A stretch of DNA of 35,133 nt. Origin: Bacteroidales bacterium. GTDB lineage: Bacteria; Bacteroidota; Bacteroidia; Bacteroidales; WCHB1-69. Location of the stretch: contig JAGCVQ010000037.1 in NCBI GenBank assembly GCA_017962275.1, positions 1-35,133 of the forward strand. The letters run 5' to 3'. Positions 13,670 to 23,856 of this stretch are shown here, piece after piece (within the stretch, counting starts at the first letter, position 1; each line of letters starts with the position of its first letter). The position numbers and the translations under genes were made by a program. The notes beneath the pieces were generated by a model. That model was not told the DNA's origin. It saw only the letters and a program-made list of their open reading frames with translations, and did no database searches.

Positions 13670-16600
13670 CTATTGCGACAACATCAGTTTCAACTCAATA
13701 CCGGTCTCGAAGTTCATGTTGTCATACTGGTTCTTGTTCTTCGGTTTGTTGATAGCGTGGTTGTAGTAGAACTTCAGGCCCACCATACGGCTGAATTGGT
13801 AGTCCGCCGCCGCATTGATGGTGATGTTCAACGCGCCGGAGGTCACTTGGTCGTCATCCTCGGTGATACGGCGCAGCATGGTTTGGTTGTCCTTCAACCC
13901 GAAACCGGCGGTCACGTTCAAATCGCTGACGAACTGGCGTTTCATGCCGGAGAAAACCAGTCCGATCTTAATGTCCTTGAAACGATAGCCTGCCGAGAAC
14001 GCAATCTCCTTGCCAACGGTCTCCGTAATCTGCGTGTTGGCGAAGCTGAGGGAGATATTCCGGGATTGCTTGTACTCAATCTTCAGCAACATGCTGTTCT
14101 TCAACGTCATGTCAAAACCAATCAACGGAGCGAACTGCTCGCTCAAAGCCATCTGGCTCAATTCGTTGGTGGGAATGAAATCGCCGAGCACATTATAGGC
14201 GGTGGGATGCCCTTCCGCATCTTGTGTATAGGCGATATTGGTGGAATAGCTGCCGACATTGTAGTTACAGGTGTAATTGTGGATCAACGAGAAGCTCTGG
14301 AACACTCTCTCCATACCCTTGATCTTCGTCAGTCCGTTATAGTTGATACGCCAGTTGGGCAACGGGATTTTCAGGAACGGGGAGAAGATGTCCGCCTTCT
14401 GCGCATCTTTGTTGAGATAGGTGGTCATAAACGCTCCCATCAACACATCTTGGGAGATCTCGCTGTAACCGACCGGGAAGCCCGTTTCGGGATCAACCTC
14501 GCCCGTGTAGTTGGGGTTATTCTCCGCATAACGCCCAGCCAGCTGTCTCCGCACTTCGCGAAATTCCTGGAAGAGGTCCTCGTGATTCTTGAAGAAGGTT
14601 CCCAAAGCGCAGTAAGTCATGCTGAAAGAGCCGTTTCGCTGCGGGGTGTAATGCGACACATTGCCGAGCTCATCCACATGGAAATATTCGGAGAAGTTCT
14701 CCGTATAGTTGCGGTTGGCCGAGACATCAATGCGGAAATCCTTGAACGGTTCCACGGTGGCACGGAAATTCATCACCTGGTTCTTAGTGCGCTGATAGGC
14801 CGAATTCATCAGCGAATCGGTAGTCAGCCAGCCACTCCTTGCCGCAATCGCTTGAATGTCAGGTTGTCCACCGAACATAAACAGGAATCCGGGCGTGCTG
14901 CTCTCCTTTGTGTGACCAACCAACGTGGCCGAGTACATATAACCCGGCAAAACGGTTCCGCGCCCTTGCGTATAAGTCGCAGAGACGTTGCGCAACGACA
15001 TCAACAGACGCACAGTACCGTCCAAGATGAATTTGCCCACCTGGGGCTTTTCGCGCAGGGAGTCGTTCTTGTCACGTTTGCCTTTCTGAGAATCGTCCTC
15101 GTTCTCGTCATCTTCCTCATCCTTGTTCTTATCTCTATCCTTACCTTTACCCTTGGGATCCATGTTTTTACCCTTCTTGTCATCCTTCTTTAAATTCTGC
15201 AAAACGCCTTGGTTCACCTTCTTCAGATAGGGCACTGAATTATAGAGCGTTACAAAGTTCAAAGAAGCATTACCCTGAATATTCTGGGAGTTCTGGATGG
15301 TATTACCGAGATAGGACAACGACAGAGCGGAGGCCGTGTACATGTACATAGACGTGTAGCGCACGTTGGCGGTCACGAACTTGAACAACGGAATCTTGTT
15401 GATGGGCACCTGGTAGGTGGCGTTGAAGTTCTGCTTATAATCCGTCGTGCGGCCGCCCCTGCCGAGACAATGCCATACGGAATCCTTCTCCACGCGGGTG
15501 TCAATACGGCCATCCGGCTCATCGATGCGGGCGGAAGCGTCAGCCTTGAACTCCAACTTCAGACTTTGGAAAATATCCCAGTTGATGGCGTAGCTTCGGG
15601 TCCAGTCGAACGACTTCACGTAGTTGGTATCGATGATGATATTGCCCTGGCTCTTAGGACGATACTTGAACTCTTGCAAATCGCGGTGAAGGGTGGTGCG
15701 GAACACGAGATTTTTCGGCATCGGCGTGATGTTGAAGTCACGGATAATCTGCAACCATTTATTCTTCAACCATTTGGCCTTAGAGAAAGGACGGTAATTC
15801 TTCGGATTCGTGCTGAACGTGTAACCGATTTCACCGTTATGGATAAACTCGTTGTTCATCTCCATGTCCTCGTCGCGCTGCACCAACTCGGAGTAGGAGT
15901 AGGAGAAGTCGAGGTTCTCCACATCCCAAGGATGCATCTTGCTGCCTTTCGAGAAATCGCGCTCCTTGCGGACGTTCATCAAATTGACGTTCTGGCGGCG
16001 CGTCACCTGATTGGTCAGGAAACGGAGGGAATCGCGGGCCTCCGCCGGAAGTTCGGCCAGCTCATCCTTCATCTTCACGTCGGGATTCAGGGGGTTGTAT
16101 TCGGGTTGCACCACCGCCAAGGAGTAGTCGTAGTGCACCGGAATCTTGATATTCCATTTTTCCGGGAAGAGGAGTTTGCCGCCATCGATGTTGGTGGCGA
16201 GGTCGAAGTTGATGTTGGTCTCGTGGGAACGCTCCGTAATCGATTGCTCCAAACCTCCGAAGCCGGGCGAGGAATAGGTACCCGAAATCGTCAGGTCACC
16301 TACATCCGCAAGCGTCGTACGGGCGCGCAAGAGAGCCGCGACCCCCTGCCGGTCGTCAAAACCGCTCAGTCGCAACTCGTTGACCCACACCTCCACGGAT
16401 TTTGGCTGCATGTCGTCGTTGTCGTTCTGACTCCGTTTCTTGGGGTTGCGGATACCGATCATAATCGTGGTCACTTCACCCAAATTGGGGTTACCGACCA
16501 CCGTGAAACGAGGATCGGTGTCCGAAGTCGGAAGCAGGGTGTAAGGCACCAAAATGCTGGGATGGGTGCCGTTTCGGATCTCCCGGTTACGCCGCATCTT

Positions 16601-19600
16601 CAGGGAAACCAAAGAATCCAACGTGATATAGACCATGTTCTGCTCGGGCCAGATGGCGTTGGTGTCGCGACCCACTCCCCACGGAGTGATGGCGATCGGA
16701 ATCTCGTATTCGTAGTAGTTCTCCGTGAAGTCGGAACCCAAACGGATGAACGCCGTCACATCGCCCTGACGAAGGTCGCCAGACGAGAAGACGTCCTCAG
16801 CGTGAATATACATCTGCAGGTTGTTGAACTGGCGGAGGTCATAGGAGGTGCTCTTGTAGATGGCGCGGGCGTCACCGTCGGGCAGATCCACCACCTTCAT
16901 CGTCACCGACTGCTCATTCTCCTGATAGGTCTGGGCGGTCATGCCGTAGGCGGTCTCACGCACGATGCCAGGAGGCAACACGTAGGGAATCGGCACGCGG
17001 TTGGCATTCTCCTCATAACTCACCGTCCCTACATAGAAGGAACTCTCGCCGTCGTCCTGCGTCGGGAAATAGTCACCGTCCTCGCGCAGACTCAGGTTGT
17101 AGGTGCGCCAGCTGCTGCGGACCAGCTCGAACGTGGCCAGACGGCAGACAATCGGTTCCTCGAACTCGCGCATGAAGACACGCATGAAACGGATGGAGTT
17201 GAAGCCCGACATGTTGTTCACCACCTTGTCAGGGTTGTGAATCGGAATTCGGAACTGATACCACTTCGTCGCCGGTCTTTCGCCATTGGGCAGCAGATTC
17301 GGGTGGGCCTCATAGACATCGTTGATGTAGTTCTCGCCCACCACCATCTTGTCGGGAGACAAATCAATCACATACTGGTAGTAACGCTCGTCCTCGCTCA
17401 ACGTGTTGTCGTTATTCATATCCTCCATGTTCGGGATATTCGTGGCGGCGGTAGGATAGTTCTCGGGGCTCTGGCTGTCGGTCGGGGAGTTTCCGTCGGC
17501 ATTATTGAAGTATTTGTAACGCTCCACCACCTTGAGGTCCATTTCATCGTAGTCGCTGCCTCTGAAGTAGTGGTAGTTATCGGCAGAGGGGTCGGCAACA
17601 GCGTTCTGGTAGGCCAAGGAAGCCGGACCAAAGGCGGCCGCCACCCGATCCAAGTAGATTTCTTTGAAATAATCCTGTTCGCGGGTGTTCTGCAATCCAT
17701 CGTAACCCACATCCTGATATTGCCGCGATGCTTCCTGATTGTCGAAGGAGTTCACAATCAGCTGTTTGGTGGGCACACGACCCCAAACGGTGAACTCCAC
17801 ATCTTCGTCGGAACCATCCTCGGGCAGACCGTTCTCGAAGAATTTTCGGCCGTCACGAAGAATATCCTCGGAAATGTCACCGAGGTTGAAGTAGAGCTTA
17901 CCGCCCTTGTGGTCGGGATTGTCAATGAACGGATCCATCATCCAGAACTCGATGTATTCGTAGTTGGAAGACTCGAAATCGGTGTTGTCGAACTTACGCA
18001 TGATACCGCCCCAACGAGTTTCGGGATCACGCAACGAACCGTCCTCGTTCAAACCGCGGGAAAACCCTTCCGAACCATCCACATCGTAGTTGTTGGAACC
18101 TCTCTCCGACGGATAGAAGGCCATGTTGAAGACCGTCATGAGCGTGGAAAGCTGCGTGTTGGCGACATCCTTGTAGGGGAAAAGCTCGGGTTCATAGACG
18201 GCACGGGCATACGGTTGCGACAGGTCGTCCTTGGTCAGGTTGGACGGAACCGCGGTGCCGCTGTTGTAGAACAACGGGTCGATGATGTACCAAGCCATGC
18301 GGGCGCGGTTGAAGCCGTAGGCCAAGATGCGGCGCGCCGATGCCGTGACGCTCACCGGAGAAGCCTCCGGGAAGAGGTCGGGCTGACCTTGCGGCGTAGA
18401 AGCCATCACCCAGTTGCTGATGTTCATCAGGTCGATGGTGGATTTCGCCGACTCGAAATTGTCGATGTAGGTTGTACCGCTCTTGCCAATCTGACGGTTG
18501 TGGCCCGGGATGAAATGGGCAAACTCACCGTCCAAATTCAAGAAAGATTTGGTGGTGGTGTTATGGAAACTCAACAGGTCGATAGCTTTCGTAATGAACG
18601 GAAGCTCCGTCTTATAGGCGAAATTCATACCCCAGATCAGGTTGTTGATGGGTTCGTCGCCGTAGTTGACCTTGTTGGTGATGGGACGCTCGCGAAGGTT
18701 CAGCAACGTGGCACCCACCGTGAAGTCGGGGGAGAAAACGTAGTCCAAATTGATACCGAACATGCGCTTGTCGGTCTGGTAGGCATCGTCGGTTTCCGGC
18801 TGGATCTGGATGGGCGTGCCGGAGGCCAAGATGCTCTGGTTGATAATGGTGACCACACCCATGTCGTAATTGACGGTGTAATCGACATTTTCGGTCAGCG
18901 TGACACCGCCGGCGGTCACCTTCACCGCCTTGGTCGCGCCGCCGCCCTGGAAGTGGAACTCGGAACCGTACGACGACCGGTAACTACCTTCGATGTAATA
19001 CTTGTTCTTGCTCGTAATCTGCTGCGCCATCGTCTTCGTCATCGTGTATAGCGAGTCGAAGGCGTATTTGTCGGCTAACTCCGGATCGTCGAGCACCGCA
19101 CGCAAATCCTTGCCGAAAGGTTCCGTGGTGGGGAAATAGATACGGCCGTTGGTGGAATTGATCGTACCACCATTGGTGTGGGCACCGTCGATGAAGTCGA
19201 AAACACCATCCGGACTGGGATCCTGCTGCTGGTTCAAACGGTCCAGACCCATCAACCGAATCAACGGGATACCCTTCTGCGCACCTTGCGTGAAGAAGCC
19301 GTTCGGCGTGCCCTCGGCATCACCCGTGTAAAGGACGTTGAGACGGAACTTGTCGGAAGAGACTTGGTAGGCCGACAGACTATAGACGTTCTTCATCATC
19401 AGCGGCCACAACGGCGACTTGGTGTTCAGGCTGGAACTCTTCAGCAATTTGACGCGAATACAGCCGGGGGTGGCCACCTCGTTGGAAAACTCACCCACCT
19501 GATACACATGATCGTCACCAATGACGGTGTATTGGAAAGCCACGGCCAGCACTTGGTCGGAGGCGAGAGCGGAGTTCAGCGAGATGAAACCTAACTTGGT

Positions 19601-20962
19601 GTTCACTGAATATTCGCTGGGGGAGAGCAACCGCGCACTTTCCACTTTTTCGTAGTCCGTTCCCGATTTGAAGCCGAGAGACTGCATATTGCTCGACACT
19701 GTGGCGATATTCCGAATCAGAGAGGTGTCGGCGTAAGTGACAAGGTTGTTGGTCATGTTGTCGGGTAACTGCCCGCCAGCATAGGCCAAGTTGTACGACA
19801 GGTTGGGAGATTGCGGGTCATACTCACCCAAGTCCGTGAAAGCCACAATATTACGGTTGTTCGTCGTAGCCGCGCCAATCGTCGTGCGCCACACCTCGAT
19901 CTTGGTAATCACGATGGGCGAACTCACTAACGGAAGTGTGCTGAGGTATTGGTTGTAGTGCTCTTCGAAGAAATGTCCGATGAAGAAGTGCTTGTTCTCT
20001 TCGTATTCGTCGGCGCGGAAGTAGAAATCCGTCTCCTCGGCGCCACCCTGCACGGTGATGGTCTGGGAGGAACCCTTCTTGCGGGAAGCCACCGCCGTGA
20101 CAAACAGGTTACCGAATTTGAGCTGTGTCTTGACACCGAACAAACTCTGGCTTCCGGTAATCAACGTGCTGTTCAGCGGGAAGGTAATATCGCCGAACTC
20201 AACAAGTTGCAAAATATCATCTTCCTTGCCGTTGTATTTGAGCTTGATTTGGTCGGTCTTGGTCGTGACAGCCAGCTCATCAGTGGAATAGTTGAGATTG
20301 AACTCGATTTTTTCACCGATTTTGGCTATAAGGTTCAGCTGGATATCCTCGTCGAAGTCGAGCTGCAGCCGTTTACGCTGCTTCACAGGCAAAAGGTAAT
20401 TGTCTGTCTGTGTATATTTTACGCCCAATTTCAACCCCACATTACCTGACGGGCGGATGTCGATGGTGTTACTACCGAAAATGCCCTCGAAGATGTCGCC
20501 GCCAAGGTGAAGCTGAGGAATCAGACCGCTGCCGCGGCGGGAACTGGGTCCTCCGCCGATACTCCGGCTCTGGTTCTGCCAATAGTCGTGAATGCTCTGC
20601 TGCAGGTCGTAATCAATATACTCATTGACGTTCATGTACGCGCCGGGGCCGAAAGGCGTGTTGCCGGTCATGTACTGGAAGTTGTAGGTGTTCGTCTCCG
20701 GATCGTAGATAATGGATTGTCCGATTCCGGGTGGGTTGTTGAGGTAGAACGGGTTGTTAGGATTCGGATTCAGCGGGTTGTTGTCGGGTTGGGGAAGTGT
20801 CGGCGGGTTGGTATCCGGCGGACAAATCGGGTACGACAACTGCACTTTCGACGGAATTGTCTTCCTGACAAACGGACCATTGGCGGCTCTCAGACCCAAA
20901 TGCCCGAGGCCGACAATGAAAAGCGCTATGATGACAGCGTATATATAATGTCTTACTTTCAA
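13670..20962 (-). CDS. sprA: SprA/Sov, type IX secretion system outer-membrane translocon
   Basis: This 2430-residue protein is close to the usual size of SprA in Flavobacterium and Sov in Porphyromonas (about 2400-2500). A signal peptide (residues 1-27, MKVRHYIYAVIIALFIVGLG) precedes a very large beta-rich body. Family-like stretches include NLGVKYTQTDNYLLPVKQRKRLQLDFDEDIQ (about 190-215, in the form GLKLGVKYTQTDN) and FNLNYSTDELAVTTK. SprA forms the giant barrel through which type IX cargo leaves the cell. A lysine/aspartate-rich insert lies near residues 1920-1970 (KDRDKNKDEEDDENEDDSQ). The only plausible start is TTG at 20962, since an in-frame TAA lies 18 bp upstream and no ATG is near. 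ruvA ends 15 bp upstream, so sprA is expressed from the ruvA promoter. No other type IX genes are in view. Confidence 0.95.
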   Translation of the reverse strand: MKVRHYIYAVIIALFIVGLGHLGLRAANGPFVRKTIPSKVQLSYPICPPDTNPPTLPQPDNNPLNPNPNNPFYLNNPPGIGQSIIYDPETNTYNFQYMTGNTPFGPGAYMNVNEYIDYDLQQSIHDYWQNQSRSIGGGPSSRRGSGLIPQLHLGGDIFEGIFGSNTIDIRPSGNVGLKLGVKYTQTDNYLLPVKQRKRLQLDFDEDIQLNLIAKIGEKIEFNLNYSTDELAVTTKTDQIKLKYNGKEDDILQLVEFGDITFPLNSTLITGSQSLFGVKTQLKFGNLFVTAVASRKKGSSQTITVQGGAEETDFYFRADEYEENKHFFIGHFFEEHYNQYLSTLPLVSSPIVITKIEVWRTTIGAATTNNRNIVAFTDLGEYDPQSPNLSYNLAYAGGQLPDNMTNNLVTYADTSLIRNIATVSSNMQSLGFKSGTDYEKVESARLLSPSEYSVNTKLGFISLNSALASDQVLAVAFQYTVIGDDHVYQVGEFSNEVATPGCIRVKLLKSSSLNTKSPLWPLMMKNVYSLSAYQVSSDKFRLNVLYTGDAEGTPNGFFTQGAQKGIPLIRLMGLDRLNQQQDPSPDGVFDFIDGAHTNGGTINSTNGRIYFPTTEPFGKDLRAVLDDPELADKYAFDSLYTMTKTMAQQITSKNKYYIEGSYRSSYGSEFHFQGGGATKAVKVTAGGVTLTENVDYTVNYDMGVVTIINQSILASGTPIQIQPETDDAYQTDKRMFGINLDYVFSPDFTVGATLLNLRERPITNKVNYGDEPINNLIWGMNFAYKTELPFITKAIDLLSFHNTTTKSFLNLDGEFAHFIPGHNRQIGKSGTTYIDNFESAKSTIDLMNISNWVMASTPQGQPDLFPEASPVSVTASARRILAYGFNRARMAWYIIDPLFYNSGTAVPSNLTKDDLSQPYARAVYEPELFPYKDVANTQLSTLMTVFNMAFYPSERGSNNYDVDGSEGFSRGLNEDGSLRDPETRWGGIMRKFDNTDFESSNYEYIEFWMMDPFIDNPDHKGGKLYFNLGDISEDILRDGRKFFENGLPEDGSDEDVEFTVWGRVPTKQLIVNSFDNQEASRQYQDVGYDGLQNTREQDYFKEIYLDRVAAAFGPASLAYQNAVADPSADNYHYFRGSDYDEMDLKVVERYKYFNNADGNSPTDSQSPENYPTAATNIPNMEDMNNDNTLSEDERYYQYVIDLSPDKMVVGENYINDVYEAHPNLLPNGERPATKWYQFRIPIHNPDKVVNNMSGFNSIRFMRVFMREFEEPIVCRLATFELVRSSWRTYNLSLREDGDYFPTQDDGESSFYVGTVSYEENANRVPIPYVLPPGIVRETAYGMTAQTYQENEQSVTMKVVDLPDGDARAIYKSTSYDLRQFNNLQMYIHAEDVFSSGDLRQGDVTAFIRLGSDFTENYYEYEIPIAITPWGVGRDTNAIWPEQNMVYITLDSLVSLKMRRNREIRNGTHPSILVPYTLLPTSDTDPRFTVVGNPNLGEVTTIMIGIRNPKKRSQNDNDDMQPKSVEVWVNELRLSGFDDRQGVAALLRARTTLADVGDLTISGTYSSPGFGGLEQSITERSHETNINFDLATNIDGGKLLFPEKWNIKIPVHYDYSLAVVQPEYNPLNPDVKMKDELAELPAEARDSLRFLTNQVTRRQNVNLMNVRKERDFSKGSKMHPWDVENLDFSYSYSELVQRDEDMEMNNEFIHNGEIGYTFSTNPKNYRPFSKAKWLKNKWLQIIRDFNITPMPKNLVFRTTLHRDLQEFKYRPKSQGNIIIDTNYVKSFDWTRSYAINWDIFQSLKLEFKADASARIDEPDGRIDTRVEKDSVWHCLGRGGRTTDYKQNFNATYQVPINKIPLFKFVTANVRYTSMYMYTASALSLSYLGNTIQNSQNIQGNASLNFVTLYNSVPYLKKVNQGVLQNLKKDDKKGKNMDPKGKGKDRDKNKDEEDDENEDDSQKGKRDKNDSLREKPQVGKFILDGTVRLLMSLRNVSATYTQGRGTVLPGYMYSATLVGHTKESSTPGFLFMFGGQPDIQAIAARSGWLTTDSLMNSAYQRTKNQVMNFRATVEPFKDFRIDVSANRNYTENFSEYFHVDELGNVSHYTPQRNGSFSMTYCALGTFFKNHEDLFQEFREVRRQLAGRYAENNPNYTGEVDPETGFPVGYSEISQDVLMGAFMTTYLNKDAQKADIFSPFLKIPLPNWRINYNGLTKIKGMERVFQSFSLIHNYTCNYNVGSYSTNIAYTQDAEGHPTAYNVLGDFIPTNELSQMALSEQFAPLIGFDMTLKNSMLLKIEYKQSRNISLSFANTQITETVGKEIAFSAGYRFKDIKIGLVFSGMKRQFVSDLNVTAGFGLKDNQTMLRRITEDDDQVTSGALNITINAAADYQFSRMVGLKFYYNHAINKPKNKNQYDNMNFETGIELKLMLSQ

Positions 20963-20977
20963 GTTTCTTCTTTTTGG

Positions 20978-21568
20978 TTACAACAATTTCAATGCCTTCT
21001 TAATTAACTCTTCTACAGAGAGTTGTATTCCATCAGCTTTAATTATCTTATCCAAAACGGATTCCGCGCCGGCCTTGGCAAACCCAAGGGCAACAAGGGC
21101 GGATAACGCTTCAAACTTGTTATTATTGTATGTGACGTTAATTTTTGTTGAATCGGCCCATGCGGCCTTCTTTGCTTTGTCCTTCAATTCGATGACCACA
21201 CGCTGTGCCGTCTTCGCGCCGATGCCCTTCACTGATTGGATGGCCTTGACATCTTCCGTGGCGATGGCGTTGAGCACCTCGCCCACACTCATCGAGGAGA
21301 GAATCAATCGCGAAGTGTTCGGTCCGATGCCGTTGACGGTGATCAGCAGTTTGAACAACTCGCGCTCCTCCTCCGTGGCGAAACCGTACAGCACCTGCGC
21401 GTCCTCCTTCACAATGAAATGCGTGAGCAGCCGCACCTCCTTCAAATCCTTGATTTCGGAGAAAGTGGCCAACGAAATGTTGATGTAGTACCCCACCCCG
21501 CCGGACGTTTCAATGATCACGTAGGCGGGATTCACCTCTTCTATTCTACCTTTGATGTGGTTTATCAT
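20978..21568 (-). CDS. ruvA: Holliday junction branch migration protein RuvA
   Basis: The ATG at 21568 gives 196 residues, the usual RuvA size; a longer open frame upstream overlaps the promoter. Domain I is the OB fold (residues 1-63, MINHIKGRIEEVNPAYVIIE...VKEDAQVLYGF). Domain II has two helix-hairpin-helix motifs (TVNGIGPNTSRLIL; SVKGIGAKTAQRVVIELKDK). Domain III is the small C-terminal helical domain that contacts RuvB (EALSALVALGFAKAGAESVLDKI). RuvA binds four-way junctions and loads the RuvB motor during recombination and repair. It heads a transcript that continues into sprA 15 bp downstream. A good promoter lies 20 bp upstream. Confidence 0.97.
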   Translation of the reverse strand: MINHIKGRIEEVNPAYVIIETSGGVGYYINISLATFSEIKDLKEVRLLTHFIVKEDAQVLYGFATEEERELFKLLITVNGIGPNTSRLILSSMSVGEVLNAIATEDVKAIQSVKGIGAKTAQRVVIELKDKAKKAAWADSTKINVTYNNNKFEALSALVALGFAKAGAESVLDKIIKADGIQLSVEELIKKALKLL

Positions 21569-21587
21569 ATTGTGAAAAAACAAGCGG

Positions 21588-21595
21588 CAAAGATA
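21588..21595 (-). promoter_or_regulatory. Promoter -7 box of the ruvA-sprA operon
   Basis: On the minus strand it reads TATCTTTG, about 20 bp upstream of the ruvA ATG. Confidence 0.75.
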
Positions 21596-21618
21596 CAAAA
21601 TTTAGGGCTTCCTCCGTG

Positions 21619-23688
21619 TCAGTTTTTTCGCTCTCCGGTGAAGCGGAAAGGAATGCCGTTCTCCTTGCAGAAAACGCGCCATCTCTCAATGTAAAACATT
21701 GTGTTAGAGCCATCTGCCACAACCTCCCGGAAGGGAAGCCGCGCCATCATCTCGTCGGGTGGCAACCTCGGATTTTGGCGCAGCAGCAGACAGTCCACCG
21801 CCAAGCTTCCGTCCCTCACTTCGGGGACCGTCCGTTGGTCGCGGGAGAGGAGGTAATAGGTCCTGTCGTGGAACCGGATGAAATTTCCGCGCTTGCAGAG
21901 GAACGGCGTGTCGAACTTAGCGGTGTCGAGCGGCACAATCGGACCGCGAAGATGATGCCGCCGCGCATGGCTGAGGACATTGTATCGGTAAAGATTGTCA
22001 TCTGTACTCTGGATGGAGTCTGAAAAGAGCACCGTCTGCCCGCAGTAGTTGAACTCCAACGCACTGCATTTGCGGATATGGTAGGCCAAAAACGCCGTCT
22101 CGCGAGCCAAAACCATCTTTTTCACAACGAAAGAGCAGCAAAAGAGAGTTAATAGCACATTTGTTGTCCAAAATACTTTCCGGCTCCGGTGATACAACAG
22201 ATAGCAGAAACCACCTATAACGCCGTATAACAGAATCACTTGCAGGATATGATAGTCGATGTTTTCGGTCACCGAATGCGGCAACTGCTCCACAAAAGTG
22301 ATGATGGCATTCATCGCCCGGATTTCCATCGTCAAAATCCATGTCAAGTATTTGGATATAAGCGGGATAAAGGAAATCGGGAGCAGCGCCACGCCTGTGA
22401 TGATGACGGCGAAGGAGAGGGCGATCACCCCTAAGTTGGAGAGCATGAAGTAGTTGGGAAACTGGGCGAAATAGTAGATGGAGATGGGCGAGGTTCCGAG
22501 CTGGGCGGCCACGGAGACCGTCAACAGCTCCCAAAAGTATTTCCCGATGCGGGTTCGACAATGATAGAGGGCGGACAATTTCGGTTGGAACAACACAATG
22601 CCTGCCACGGCCAAGTAGCTGAGCTGAAATCCGACCTCAAAGAGCAGCAGTGGTCTGATTATCAGCAAGATAAACATCGAAGCAAAAAGACTGTGGAAAA
22701 CGTTGGTGTTTCGCCGAAGGTGCTGTCCTATCGCCACGAAGCTGAACATGGTAGCCGATCGGGTTACCGAAGGGGCCAGGCCGGTGACGTGCGCATAGAG
22801 CCATATCAGGAGCATCACCAATACGGTTTTGAAGATCCGCGAGGTGCGGAACAGCTCCAACGGCTTCAGTAAGAAGTTGACAATCATGAAAATAACGCCG
22901 ACATGCATCCCCGAGACACAGAGGATGTGGCTCACCCCGGCCGAGCAATACGATGCCTTCAGGTCGGAATCGAGCGTATCATCGTCGCCGAGCAAAATGG
23001 CCTTCAGTATGTCGAGTTCATCGCCGCTCATCCCGGCATGTATGTATATATCCGTCAGGTGGTTACGAGCTGCCTGCGCGAGAAACTTCAGCCGGTTGGC
23101 AGGCTTGTACCCGATCCGTTTCCACGCGCCGTCTCGCACGAAGCCGGAGTAGTAGATGCCGCGCCGCCGCATGTAAAGCGGGTTGTCGAAAGCATCGGGA
23201 TTGTGCGGGGGCTCGATGCCGGATAGGTCGGTATGAACGAACAGCAAATCACCGTAGCGCAAAACTTCCGTCGTAGCGGAAGGCTGCAGATAGAGCAGAA
23301 CTTTTCCGGTAACCGGCATTCCATCAGCAGATTGCAGCACCTCAGCCTCCACCTTCACGCTCTTCTCGCGAGGGGTAGGTTCCGCCGCGACACGCACCAT
23401 CCAATCGTTTCCGGTCTCCAATCCGCACGTCTGCCGGTGGGGATGAAACTGCCAATCCGTCAAGGAGATACCCGTCATCACGATGGCGAGGTTCATGAAA
23501 ACAGTCTGGACCCACCGCCATCGGTACGCCTTGACGAACGTCAGGCTGACCACCAGCAAAAAAGAGGCCATAGTCGCCGCCAGCAACCATCGACAAATGG
23601 TGGAGGAGAAATCTCCGTAATAGGCAATGAGGATGCCGACAACGTAAGGGAATAATACTTTTACGATGGGATAATTCTCAATTTTCAT
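21619..23688 (-). CDS. ComEC/Rec2-family DNA uptake channel protein
   Basis: This 689-residue polytopic membrane protein has three parts. N-terminal membrane helices are followed by a soluble OB-like (DUF4131-type) region at about residues 60-190. The Competence domain (about 215-480) shows the family signature DLKASYCSAGVSHILCVSGMHVGVIF and helices such as FEVGFQLSYLAVAGIVLF. ComEC carries single-stranded DNA across the inner membrane in natural transformation. The C-terminal 190 residues are soluble but show no HxHxDH metallo-beta-lactamase motif, so the nuclease-like domain of longer ComEC proteins is absent or strongly degraded. This short form is, as far as recalled, common in Bacteroidota. 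It has its own promoter near 23782. Confidence 0.9.
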   Translation of the reverse strand: MKIENYPIVKVLFPYVVGILIAYYGDFSSTICRWLLAATMASFLLVVSLTFVKAYRWRWVQTVFMNLAIVMTGISLTDWQFHPHRQTCGLETGNDWMVRVAAEPTPREKSVKVEAEVLQSADGMPVTGKVLLYLQPSATTEVLRYGDLLFVHTDLSGIEPPHNPDAFDNPLYMRRRGIYYSGFVRDGAWKRIGYKPANRLKFLAQAARNHLTDIYIHAGMSGDELDILKAILLGDDDTLDSDLKASYCSAGVSHILCVSGMHVGVIFMIVNFLLKPLELFRTSRIFKTVLVMLLIWLYAHVTGLAPSVTRSATMFSFVAIGQHLRRNTNVFHSLFASMFILLIIRPLLLFEVGFQLSYLAVAGIVLFQPKLSALYHCRTRIGKYFWELLTVSVAAQLGTSPISIYYFAQFPNYFMLSNLGVIALSFAVIITGVALLPISFIPLISKYLTWILTMEIRAMNAIITFVEQLPHSVTENIDYHILQVILLYGVIGGFCYLLYHRSRKVFWTTNVLLTLFCCSFVVKKMVLARETAFLAYHIRKCSALEFNYCGQTVLFSDSIQSTDDNLYRYNVLSHARRHHLRGPIVPLDTAKFDTPFLCKRGNFIRFHDRTYYLLSRDQRTVPEVRDGSLAVDCLLLRQNPRLPPDEMMARLPFREVVADGSNTMFYIERWRVFCKENGIPFRFTGERKN

Positions 23689-23781
23689 CGTTCATAGTTT
23701 CGTTATAATGGTTTATAATATATTCGTTTACAATGTTTTGCACTAAATAATTTGTTTCTGGTCGGAAACATTTTCACGCCG

Positions 23782-23819
23782 CAAACATACAACAAAAAAT
23801 TTACAAACGATTTGTTTGT
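23782..23819 (-). promoter_or_regulatory. Promoter of comEC with overlapping inverted repeat
   Basis: On the minus strand the -7 box reads TATGTTTG (plus 23782-23789). An inverted repeat ACAAAC (23803-23808) / GTTTGT (23814-23819) covers the expected -33 region and could be an operator. The box lies about 95 bp before the ATG, giving a long leader with no clear structure. Confidence 0.5.
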
Positions 23820-23856
23820 AAATAATGTTATCAACAATGAAAAGGGGATAGAATGA

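Noticed and set aside
13550-15193. 547-codon plus-strand open frame over the end of sprA
   Set aside because: Antisense to sprA and crosses its terminator; no recognisable protein features.
15470-19051. 1193-codon open frame on the plus strand inside sprA
   Set aside because: It lies wholly antisense to sprA, has a low-complexity His/Val/Arg-rich composition and no signal or domain. Strong codon bias of sprA leaves the opposite frame open.
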